A stretch of DNA of 64,000 bases from Anaeramoeba ignava (taxonomy: Eukaryota; Metamonada; Anaeramoebidae): positions 1 to 64,000 of the forward strand of contig JAPDFW010000020.1 of assembly GCA_028826165.1 (NCBI GenBank), in the 5' to 3' direction. The position numbers and the translations under genes are program-made. Under the pieces are notes generated by a model. That model worked only from the letters and a program-made list of their open reading frames with translations. It did no database searches and was not told where the DNA came from. Below are positions 50,001 to 60,141 of the stretch, in pieces. The first letter of the stretch is position 1. Each line of letters opens with the position of its first letter.

Positions 50001-51678
50001 TCCCTAAAGCAAGAAAAGCATTTACCAACATTTCACCATTATTTGGTAAATTAGTTATTGCTTGTATTATTTTTTCAATTCCTTGAAGCTGAAAAATTTC
50101 AATTTTCATTTCTTTTTTTTTTTTTCAAATAAATTTTTGGAAAAGAATTTTTGGAAAAGAATTTTTTAAAAGAATTTACGATCATCAGAACCTATATTTC
50201 CTAAAGCACGACAACAATGTTCTTGAATATCAGGATTATTTGGAAAATTGCTCATTGCTTTAATAATTAATTCAATTCCTTGAAGTTGATAAACTAATTT
50301 TTTATTTTCTTTTGAAAATTGGATTTTTTGTAAAATTTAATTTTTAAAATTGGAATATATTTTCTAAAAATACCACTATTATAAATAACAATATTAGCTA
50401 TTGCACAAATAGCTTTTTCTTGAATATTTGGATTTTCTGGGTATTTTTCTATAGATTGGATTGCAGCTTCAACTCCTTTAAATTTATTAATTTCAACTCT
50501 ACCTTCTAATTATTTAAGCATAATAGTGATTTTGGAATAAAAAAAATAACTCGAATTGATAAATTTATAAAAGAAATGAGTTGAAATTACTTTCATCTAA
50601 AGCTATATTGATCAAAATACACAAAATGTTATATAAGATTACTTGATTTTGAGGGAAATTTATTATTGCATCTAATATTGGTTTAATTCCTTCTAAATTT
50701 CGTATTTCATTTGCTTTTAATTCTCTAGTTACCATTTTTTTTTCTTTTTTGATTTTGTTTTTGATTTTGATTTTGATTTTGATTTTGATTTTGATTTTGA
50801 TTTTGATTTTAATTTTAATTTTAATTTTGATTTTAATTTTGATTTTGATTTTGATTTTGATTTTGATTTTGATATTGATTTTGATTTTAATTTTTGATTT
50901 TTATTTTAATTTTAATTTTAATTTTAATTTTAATTTTGATTTTGATTTTGATTTTGATTTTGATTTTGATTTTGATTTTGATTTTGATTTTGATTTTGAT
51001 TTTGATTTTGATTTTGATTTTTATTTTGATTTTGATTTTGATTTTGATTTTGATTTTGATTTTGATTTTGATTTTGATTTTAATTTTGATTTTCATTTTC
51101 ATTTTGATTTTGATTTTTATCAATTTAATTTAAATTCTAATTTCAAAATTTACTATCATTATCACCAACTAATTGCTTTAAAATTATTGATGATTTTTCT
51201 TGAATAATTTCATTTTTTGGAAATTTGCTAATAATTTGTATCATTTTTTTTAAATCAAATGATTGATTATTTTTTTCGTCTTGAATTTTAAAAATTTTAA
51301 AAAAAGAAAAAAAAAATTTAATTTTTTTCCCATTTTAATTTTTAATTTAAATTTTTAATTTAAAATTATGCCTTGAGTAATTGGATCATTTTCTGTAAAT
51401 TCTTTTAAAATATTTTCTATTGTTTGTTCATCTTCTAAAATTTCTGTTTCATTTTCTTTTGTAATTTCCATTTCATTAGAATTTCTTTAAAAAAAAATTT
51501 TGAATTGAAAAAATTTTGAATTGAAAAATAAAGAATTTTAAACTTACAATTTTTCTTTTTCATTTTCAATTTCATTTTCAATTTGATTTTCATTTTCATT
51601 TTCATTTTCATTTTCATTTTGATTTTCATTTTCATTTTCATTTTCATTTTGTTGTTGTTGTTGTCTTTTATTACTCAT
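47037..51678 (-). CDS. Armadillo-repeat protein, about 20 exons, one repeat per exon
   Basis: The gene starts at the ATG read from 51678 (MSNKRQQQQQ, then Asn-Glu repeats) and ends in TGA at 47037. After two short N-terminal exons (51548-51678 and about 51376-51489), each further exon carries one 41-46 residue helical repeat of the form GIExIIKAMxNFPNNxxIQxxGCxALGNI. Examples are ENRSKVVDSKGIELLIKAM near 49200, ENKVTVRKLKGIEPVIKAM near 48780 and ENRIKIVRLKGIQAVIKSM near 47360. I count 18 repeat exons. Introns checked are phase 1 at both ends, usually GTAAAT to AG, and 60-400 bases long; some contain repeat arrays. Such ARM/HEAT solenoids are protein-binding scaffolds. It is a diverged paralogue of the gene at 60142-64000. 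Exact ends of several exons are approximate. Confidence 0.8.
47995..48200 (-). repeat. 12-base TTGAATTTAATT array in an ARM-gene intron
   Basis: About fourteen copies of a 12-base unit (TTTAATTTTGAA), very regular, inside the intron between the repeat exons near 48215 and 47960. Confidence 0.9.
50745..51125 (-). repeat. TTTTGA hexamer array in an ARM-gene intron
   Basis: About 380 bases of TTTTGA and TTTTAA units in the intron between the repeat exons near 51150 and 50722. The same hexamer that codes Asn-Gln tracts in other genes is here non-coding. Confidence 0.85.
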
Positions 51679-52068
51679 TTTATTTTATTTTTTATTTATA
51701 TATTTTTATATTTTTATTTTTATTTTTAAAAAAAATTGAAAAAAAAAATGAAAAATTATTTTTCCGATTTTTTAATCCAAAAATTTGAAAGAATAAAAAA
51801 AAATAAAAATCTGTTTCATTTCCTCTTTTTTTTTTGGAGATTCAATATCAAAAAAAAACCAAAACAAAACATCAAAAAAAAAGAAAAAGAAAAAAAAAAT
51901 CAAAGCTACATGAAAGTAAAAGTAAAAGTAAATTGAAGAGAAATGAATATAAAAAAAATAAGCTAATTTATGATTTGAATTAATTAATTAATTAATTGAT
52001 TTAAAAAAAAGGGAATTAATTTGTTTTATTTTGTTTTTTCTTCTTTTTCTTCTTTTATCTGTTTTTTT
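51679..52068. other. Spacer without recognisable gene
   Basis: 390 bases between the ARM gene start and the end of the PH-like gene. Mostly A and T runs with AAAAATGAAAA blocks. A 66-residue plus-strand open frame at 51736-51936 is Lys-rich and low in complexity and is not supported. Confidence 0.6.
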
Positions 52069-54839
52069 TTAAATATTTCCCATTTCTTCAATTGATACTT
52101 GTTTTCCCATTTTATTAAGATATAAAATATGTAATTCTTGAACAATCATTTCACGTTCTTCAATATCTTTTGCAAGAAAAGAATAAATTGTACTCATTTT
52201 ACTTTGTGAATTTTTCTTGAGAGCTGTATTATTAATTTGTATTCCAAATGCTCTTAAATTGTTTCTATAAAGTAAAACCTTTTCTAATCTTGAAAGTGGA
52301 ATTGCCCACTTTTTAAAAATATTTTTATTTTTATTTATTTATATTTATATTTATTACTTTTTTGATTATTTTTTAAAAAAGAAATTTAATAACATACTCT
52401 AACTTTGCTTGGTTTCATATCTGAGAGTTTAACTCCAATATTAAAAACTCTTTCTGTAGACAAAACTAAACATCGAATTTGTTTCTTTTTTTTTCTATTA
52501 AATTTAGTTAATAAAGCATGAACTTGATAAATTTCTGGTTCTGGGACATATTGTTCTTTTTTGGAATTAAATTTTATAAATAAATTTTATAAATAAATTT
52601 TATAAATAAATTTTATAAATAAATTTTATAAATAAATTTTATAAATAAATTTTATATAAATAAATTTCATAAATAAATTTCTTATAAATAAATTTCTTGT
52701 AAATAAATTTTATATAAATAAATTTCTTGTAAATAAATTTCATATAAATAAATTTCTTGTAAATAAATTTTATATAAATAAATTTTATATAAATAAATTT
52801 CTTGTAAATAAATTTCTTGTAAATAAATTTTATATAAATAAATTTCTTGTAAATTTTATAAATAAATTTCTTGTAAATAAATTTTATATAAATAAATTTC
52901 TTGTAAAATAAATTTCCTTAAATAAATTTTATAAATAAATTTTATAATTAAATTTCTTATAAATAAATTTCTTGTAAAATAAATTTCTTGTAAATAAATT
53001 TTATAAATAAATTTTATAAATAAATTTTATAATTAAATTTCTTGTAATCAAATTTCTTGTAATTAAATTTTGTAATTAAATTTTATAATTAAATTTCTTG
53101 TAAATAAATTTTATAATTAAATTTCTTGTAATTAAATTTTATAAATAAATTTTATAAATAAATTTCTTGTAAATTTTATAAATAAATTTCTTGTAATTAA
53201 ATTTCTTGTAATTAGATTTTATAAATAAATTTCTTATAAATAAATTTCTTATAAATAAATTTCTTGTAAATAAATTTCTTGTAAATTTTATAAATAAATT
53301 TCTTGTAATTCTTGTAAATAAATTTCTTTGAAATTTTTGATTACTTTCAAAAAATTGTTGCCAAAAATCTCTTAAGGCTTCATAAAAACTATCGACCCAT
53401 TCTGTTCTTTTTTCAGTACTTTCACAAAGATAAGATTGAACTTTCAAGTAAGAATTTATATCAGTTGCTGATTTTAAAAACTAATTAAAAAAAATTAAGA
53501 TTGATATAAATCCTTTTATCCAAAAAAATAATTATATATAATTTTTCTTTAAAATACTCTTGATTTAGATTTTTTGTAAACAAAAAGTTGAAAAATATAA
53601 GATGATTCTGCATCATTTTCAATGCTATGTATTGACCAAAGATCATTAAATTTAACTTTTGCAGTTTTAGGATCAATTTTTCCAAGTCTTTTATTTGTTA
53701 AAACCAAAATGACTGGTTTATCCTCTTTTAAATTTCATTATAAATTTATTTTTGAATTTATTTTTAAATTTATTTTTGAATTTAGTTTCGAATTTAATTA
53801 TGAATTTAATTTTGAATTTAATTATGAATTTATTTATGAATTTAGTTTTGAATTTAATTATAAATTTATTTATGAATTTATTTATGAATTTATTTATGAA
53901 TTTATTTATGAATTTATTTATGAATTTATTTATGAATTTATTTTTGAATTTATTTATGAATTTATTTATGAATTTAATTTTGAATTTATTTTTAAATTTA
54001 TTTTTGAATTTATTTATAAATTTATTTATGAATTTATTTTTGAATTTATTTTTGAATTTAGTTTTAAATTTATTTTTGAATTTATTTTTAAATTTATTTA
54101 TAAATTTATTTTTGAATTTATTTTTGAATTTATTTTTAAATTTAGTTTTGAATTTATTTTTAAATTTATTTATAAATTTATTTTTGAATTTAGTTATGAA
54201 TTTAGTTTTTGAATTTAATTTTGAATTTAATTATGAATTTATTTTTGAATTTAATTATGAATTTATTTTTGAATTTATTTTTGAATTTATTTTTAAATTT
54301 ATTTTTAAATTTATTTATAAATTTATTTATAAATTTATTTATAAATTTAATTATGAATTTCATTATAAATTTATTTATAAATTTATTTTTGAATTTATTT
54401 TTGAATTTATTTTTGAATTTAATTATGAATTTATTTTTAAATTTAGTTATGAATTTAGTTTTGAATTTAGTTTTAAATTTAGTTTTAAATTTATTTTTGA
54501 ATTTATTTATGAATTTATTTTTAAATTTATTTATAAATTTAATTGTGGATTGCATTTAAAATTTGTAAATTGAATTTGAAATTTAAAATTTGAGATTTAA
54601 ATTTGAATTTAATTATTATTTTTAAAGTTAAATTTATTGTTATTTTTATTTTAGATTTGTCTTTTTTTTTTGAGGATTAACTTTTAACAGAAACTTTTTA
54701 TATTTAAAAAAAAAATTTTATTCTTTTAAAATTTTAAATATATAAAGAATAAAAAAATACCTTTTGTTGGTTGAAATAAACGACCTTCATATTTAAGGGT
54801 TTCATCTTTTTCAAGATATTCTTGATATTTAACTTCCAT
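52069..54839 (-). CDS. Small protein with a PH domain and a second PH/TH1-like domain, 5 exons
   Basis: Exons 54761-54839, 53558-53724, 53345-53480, 52398-52555 and 52069-52308 join in phase to 259 residues. The first half forms a PH domain: KYEGRLFQPTK, then DKPVILVLTNKRLGKIDP with KFNDLWSIHSIE, and the closing helix STEKRTEWVDSFYEALRDFW with the usual Trp. The second half repeats the logic: KKKKQIRCLVLSTERVFNIG, then WAIPLSRLEKVLLYRNNLRA and a final helix REMIVQELHILYLNKMGK, resembling a PH-like domain of the myosin-I tail (TH1) type. Such domains bind phosphoinositides or proteins at membranes. Introns 1 and 3 are large minisatellites, so most of the 2.8 kb gene is repeat. Family not named with certainty. 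Confidence 0.7.
52560..53344 (-). repeat. AAATTTCTTGTAAATA minisatellite filling intron 3 of the PH-like gene
   Basis: Units AAATAAATTTTATA and AAATAAATTTCTTGT are repeated for nearly 790 bases between the exons at 53345-53480 and 52398-52555. Confidence 0.9.
53725..54760 (-). repeat. AATTTATTTTTG minisatellite in intron 1 of the PH-like gene
   Basis: A 12-base unit (AATTTATTTTTG with TATG and TAAA variants) is repeated about 65 times from 53735 to 54545. The long Phe-Ile-Glu and Asn-Leu frames that appear in it are artefacts of the 12-base period. The remainder to 54760 is plain A/T sequence. Confidence 0.9.
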
Positions 54840-54991
54840 TTTTTATAAAAAAATTTAAAAAATAAAATTTAAAAAAATAAAAGGAAAAAAAAAAATGAAA
54901 AAAAAATTGAAAAAAAAAATCATTTTTAATTTTTCTTTTTGTTGTTCTTTATTGAAAAAATTTTTTGCTTTTTTTATTATTTAAATTAGAA

Positions 54992-55023
<32 letters not shown>

Positions 55024-55228
55024 TTTTTTTTTATTGAGCTTAATTATCAAAGAATTTTGAAACTTTGAAGTGAAGAAAAATAAGTTTTTGAAAGTTAGAA
55101 TTATGAAAAAGATCAAATTATAATTTTGTTAGTTGAAAAAAAAAAAGTGGAAAAAAAAAAAAATTTTTTTCTTTTTGGAATTTTTTCCAAAAAAGAAAAA
55201 ACAAAAGAAGAAAGTGAAAAAAATGTAT
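54840..55228. other. Spacer between PH-like and MRH-like genes
   Basis: 389 bases with A/T runs, CATTTT and CCTTTT elements close to the ATG at 54839, a short (TTTTG)n run near 55000 and an AAAAAAGTGGAA motif at 55141. No coding frame is seen. Confidence 0.6.
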
Positions 55229-58200
55229 TTAAACTTTTTCATAAGTAGATTGCTTTCTTGATCTTTTTCCTTTGAAAGTAAAGACGAGGAAACCAGCAAG
55301 GAAACCGACACCAAGAGAGCCCAAAACACCAAAAGCATATCCAGCTCCATTACAACCTGGGCAACTTGAAGTAATAACTTCTTGATAACAAGATAATTTT
55401 GTGCTGAAGAAAATTTCAACCCAATTTGGTGTGTGATCACTGTGAAATAATACATCTTCTAATCTTCCAGTCTCGTCAAGATCACAAAAGAAATCATATT
55501 TCATTGAAAAATTTTGATGTCCAAGTCCATCTAATTGATAATAATCAAGTGAAATTCCATCTTCAAGTGAAAACATAGCTATATTTTTTCAAAAATTTTA
55601 ATTTTAATATTAATTTTAATTTTAATTTGAATTTTAATTTTAATTTTAATTTTAATTTTAATTTTATTTTTAATTTTGATTTTAATTTTAATTTTAATTT
55701 TAATTTTAATTTTATTTTTAATTTTGATTTTAATTTTAATTTTAATTATATTTTTAATTTTGATTTTAATTTTAATTTTAATTATATTTTTAATTTTAAT
55801 TTTAATTTTAATTTTAATTTTAATTTTAATTTTAATTTTAATTTTAATTTTAATAATTTTAATTTTAATTTTAATTTTAATAATTTTAATTTTAATTTTA
55901 ATTTTTAATTTTAATTTTAATAATTTTAATTTTAATTTTAATTTTAAATTTAATTTAATTTTAATTTTAATTTTAATTTTAAATTTAATTTTAATTTTAT
56001 TAATTTTAATTTTAATTTTAATTTTAATTTTTATTAATTTTTAATTTTAATTTTAATTTTAATTTTAATTTTAATTTTAATTTTAATTTTAATTTTAATT
56101 TTAATTTAAATTTTAATTTTAATTTTAATTTTATTTTTAATTTTAATTTTCATTTCAAATTAAAATTTTAAAAATTACATAAATTAATTTTAACGATTTA
56201 AATTTTAATTTTGACCCATTGGTATACAACTTCCATCAACACGAAACATCCATCCTGGATTTGTATTTATACCACAACAAGGACAATAAGCAGTAAAATC
56301 AGGAACATTAGCACAAACATTAGTGATATATAAATTTCCCTCATATCCCATATGTGAATAAGGTTCATCACTATATTCCATTAAAATTTAAAAAAAATAT
56401 TATTTATATTTATATTTATATTTATATTTATATTTATATTTATATTTATATTTATATTTATATTTATATTTATATTTATATTTATATTTATATTTTTTTA
56501 TTTATATTTATATTTATATTTATATTTATATTTATATTTATATTTATATTTATATTTATATTTATATTTATATTTATATTTATATTTATTTATATTTATA
56601 TTTATATTTATATTTATATTTATATTTATATTTATATTTATATTTATTTTTTTTATTTTATATTTATATTTATATTTATATTTTGATTTATATTTATATT
56701 TATATTTATATTTATATTTATATTTTATTTATATTATATTTTATATTTATATTTATATTTATATTTATTTTATATTTATATTTATATTTATATTTATATT
56801 TATATTTTATGTTTATATTTTATATTTATATATTTATATTTATTTTATGTTTATTTATATTTATATTTATATTTATATTTATATTTATATTTATATTTAT
56901 ATTTATATTTATATTTATATTTATATTTAATTTATATTTATATTTATATTTATATTTATATTTATATTTATATTTTATTTATATTTATATTTATATTTAT
57001 ATTTAATTTTATATTTTATATTTATTTTATATTTTATATTTATATTTATATTTCATTTTTTATATTTATATTTATTTTTATTTATATTTTATTTATATTT
57101 ATATTTATATTTATATTTATATTTTATATTTATATTTATATTATATTTATATTTATATTTATATTTATAGTTTATATTTTATATTTTCATATTTTTTTAT
57201 ATTTTATATTTATATTTTATATTTATATTTATATTTATATTTATATTTATATTTTATATTTATTTATATTTATATTTTTATTTATATTTATATTTATATT
57301 TATGTTTATATTTATATTTATATTTATAATTATATTTTATATTTATATTTTTATTTTTTTATGTTTATTTTATTTTATATTTTATATTTATATTTATATT
57401 TATATATTTATATTTTATTTATGTTTATGTTTATGTTTTTATTTATTTATGTTATATTTTTATATTTTATTTTATATTTATATTTTATTTATATTTATAT
57501 TTATATTTATGTTTATATTTATATTTATATTTATATTTATATTTATTTTATTTATATTTATATTGATATTTTATTTATATGTTTATATTTATATTTATAT
57601 TTATATTTATGTTTTATTTATTTATTTTTTATATTTTTATTTTATATTTATATTTATATTTATATTTATATTTATATATGTTTTTATTTTATTTTTATAT
57701 TTATATTTATATTTATATTTATATTTATATTTATATTTATTTATTTTATATTTTATATTTATATTTATATTTATATTTATATTTATATTTATATTTATAT
57801 TTATATTTATATTTATATTTATATTTATATTTATTTTATATTTATATTTATATTTATATTTATATTTATATTTATATTTATATTTATATTTATATTATTT
57901 ATTTCTATATTTATATTAATATTTATATTTATATTATTTATTTCTATATTTATATTTATATTAATTATTTCTGTATTTATTTTTGATAATCAAATAGATT
58001 ATTGAATTAATTTTATTCAATAATTGATTATTTTTTTATTTTTTATTTTTTTATTTAAATGAAAAAAAATTTTTTAGAAAGAGATTTACTATCTCATTAA
58101 TTGAGAAAAATCATAATAATGTGAACTACCGTTTTCATCCTCTAAAGTAACTGTGCAATACTGAGGAGCTAAAGTAAATATCTGTTGTGAAATAACAATA

Positions 58201-58235
58201 AGAACAAGTAAAATTAAGCTTATTCGAAATCTCAT
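55229..58235 (-). CDS. Type I membrane protein with MRH-like lumenal domain, 3 exons
   Basis: Exons 58090-58235, 56216-56370 and 55229-55578 join in phase to 216 residues. Residues 1-22 are a signal peptide ([20 protein letters not shown]). The lumenal part begins [20 protein letters not shown], then [21 protein letters not shown] and a second half [21 protein letters not shown] and LSCYQEV. This order of Cys residues with the early YDFSQL and late FxCD motif is that of mannose-6-phosphate-receptor-homology domains (cation-dependent receptor, Atg27, OS-9). A transmembrane helix follows ([20 protein letters not shown]), then a short basic tail ending STYEKV, where Tyr could serve in sorting. 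Likely a sorting or autophagy-related membrane protein of the secretory-endosomal system. Family assignment is by pattern. Intron 1 is 1.7 kb of repeat. Confidence 0.68.
55595..56165 (-). repeat. (TTTTAA)n array in intron 2 of the MRH-like gene
   Basis: About 570 bases of TTTTAA units with occasional TTTTGA, filling the intron between 56215 and 55579. Confidence 0.9.
56371..58089 (-). repeat. (TTTATA)n array filling the 1.7 kb intron 1 of the MRH-like gene
   Basis: Almost the whole intron is TTTATA with TTTTATA and ATGTTT variants. It starts GTAAATC and ends ATATAG on the gene strand. It is the longest intron recognised in the window. The long Tyr-Ile or Phe-Ile frames inside it are artefacts. 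Confidence 0.92.
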
Positions 58236-58579
58236 TTTAACTAAAACAATGAGGAAAAAAAAAATGAAAAAAAAAATTTAAATTAAAAAAAATTTTTTTT
58301 GTTTATTTTTTTTTTAATTTTTTTTTAATTTTTAATTTTGTTAGTTTAATTTAATTTAAAAAAAATTTGCTTTTGTTTTTTATTTGTTTTAATTAAAAAA
58401 ATAAAAATTAGTAATTATTATTAAATATTTAATAATTTTTCTCCTTTTATTTTTTATTTTTTTTTTCTTCTTTTTTTTTTTTAACGTTTTTTTTTTAATT
58501 AACGAATAAATTTATCTTTTCTTCTTTTTTTTTTTTTTTTCATTTTTTTTCTTTTTTCTTTTTATTTACAAATTAAATT
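58236..58579. promoter_or_regulatory. Divergent spacer between MRH-like and securin-like genes
   Basis: 344 bases between opposite start codons. CATTTT and CCTCATT elements lie just before the minus-strand ATG, and long T runs with CATTTTTTTTC lie just before the plus-strand ATG. Probably carries both promoters; this is inferred from position only. Confidence 0.4.
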
Positions 58580-59119
58580 ATGACAAATATTTTATTTCCA
58601 AATTCAACAAATTCAATATTTCATCAAGATCAAGAAAATCAAACATTATCTCGTTTTAATTCAAAAGATTTTTCACAAAAAAAGCAAATAAATTTATCAA
58701 AAAAAGAAAGAAAACCACTTGGAGATTTAACAAATCGGAAAAATCAAAATCAATTAAAAAAAGGAATTTCAAGAACAAAATCAATTCCAACTCAAAAACA
58801 AAAACCAAAAACGAAATCAACAACAAAAACAATAACAAAAAAACAATCAAAAGTAAAAAAGAAAAAAATCCCAAATATTGAATATGCTCCTCCTTCAAAT
58901 AACAACTTTAATATGAACGATTTCTTATTTTTTGCTTCGCCTTCAGAATCTTCTTTTAATTTTAATAACTCAATTTTGGAACTTGAAACCCCTTTTTTTA
59001 ATTCAATTGATCAAAATCCAAAAAATGATGAAATCTCTTTTCCTAATTCTTTTGAAATTGAAGATACAAGTCAATTTGAAATGGCAGATTTTGTTGATTT
59101 AAATAATGGATTTATTTGA
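58580..59119 (+). CDS. Small protein with perfect D-box, securin-like candidate
   Basis: A single-exon gene of 179 residues. It has a basic N-terminal half and an acidic C-terminal half with DFLFFASPSESSF. Residues around 48-56 read RKPLGDLTN, an exact destruction box (RxxLxxxxN) for the anaphase-promoting complex, in the sequence style seen in securins, shugoshins and B cyclins. About 45 residues later, after a Lys/Thr-rich basic stretch, comes IPNIEYAPPS, which resembles the pseudosubstrate region that securins place in the separase active site. Basic region, D-box and acidic tail also fit securin layout and size (human 202). Securins are poorly conserved, so this is an inference. A different cell-cycle substrate is possible. 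Confidence 0.45.
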   Translation: MTNILFPNSTNSIFHQDQENQTLSRFNSKDFSQKKQINLSKKERKPLGDLTNRKNQNQLKKGISRTKSIPTQKQKPKTKSTTKTITKKQSKVKKKKIPNIEYAPPSNNNFNMNDFLFFASPSESSFNFNNSILELETPFFNSIDQNPKNDEISFPNSFEIEDTSQFEMADFVDLNNGFI

Positions 59120-60141
59120 TGAAATGAATTAATAAAATAAAATTAAAAATAATCAAAAAATTCTTTTTCTTCTTCTTTTGTTTTTTATTAATTTTTCTTC
59201 CATTTTTTTTTTAATGAAAAAAATAAATGCATTTGAATCTTTAAAAAAAAAATTCATTTCGTAAAATTTTGATTTATAAAATAATTCATCTAACTTTTGT
59301 AAATCCTCCAAAAATAGAATAATTTTTCTTTTTTTCAGTAAAATTTCTGGTTTTTGTTTTCTTTTTTAAATAAAATTAGATTTTATATATTAAGTAAAAA
59401 AGAATTGGGAAAAAAATTTTAATTATTTCTGTTCTTTTGATTTTCCTTCATTAAATTGTATTTTTTAAATAGTTCTTTTTTATAAAATTTAAAGTAAAAT
59501 TAATTAAATTCTTCTTTCAACTTTTTACAAAAATTTAATTAATTTTAAAAAGATAAAATTATAAAAGATAAATATAAGAATAAATTTCATTTCTTTTTTT
59601 ATGGAATGAATTCTTAAAATTTTTATTTGAGAAAACTTGAAAAAGAAATGGAAAAAAATGAAAAATTTATTTTAAAAAAAAAATTATTTTTCATTTTTTT
59701 TTTCATTTTTTTTTTTAAATGGAGAAAAAAATTCAAAATACTTTACAAAAATTGATCAAAAAACCAAAAAAACAAAGTAATAATTAAATTTAAAAAATAA
59801 TAATTTTTTTTTTTCAATACAAATTTTTTTTAAACTTTGATTTTTTGAATTTTTTGAATTTTGGATTTGGTTTAAAATTTATTTAAGAGTGTATATTTTT
59901 CTTATTTAATTTTCATTCAAAAAAATTAAAATTAAAATAAAATTTCAATTTATTTAATTAAGAAAAGAAAAAAATTTAATAAGAAATCAAATTATGAAAA
60001 TAAGATTATTTTTATTTTTTCAATTTCATCAAATTTTTTATTTTGATTTTACTTTATTAAAATTTATAATAAATCATTTAAATCCAAAAATAAAAAAAAT
60101 TTTAATTTATGAGAAGAAAATGATTCAACATACACTCTTAA
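59120..60141. other. One-kilobase spacer without recognisable gene
   Basis: A/T-rich sequence without tandem repeats, open frames longer than a few dozen codons, or structured RNA that I can see. CATTTT and long A/T runs near 59640-59720 resemble the leader elements seen before other genes but lie about 430 bases before the next ATG. Confidence 0.55.

Noticed and set aside
51736-51936. 66-residue Lys-rich plus-strand frame
   Set aside because: Low complexity, in a spacer, no family features.
53622-54573. Plus-strand frames with Phe-Ile-Glu and Asn-Leu repeats
   Set aside because: They follow the 12-base minisatellite inside an intron of a minus-strand gene whose exons fit on both sides.
56354-58005. 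Plus-strand frames of Tyr-Ile and Phe-Ile repeats resembling membrane proteins
   Set aside because: They are products of the TTTATA array in intron 1 of the MRH-like gene.
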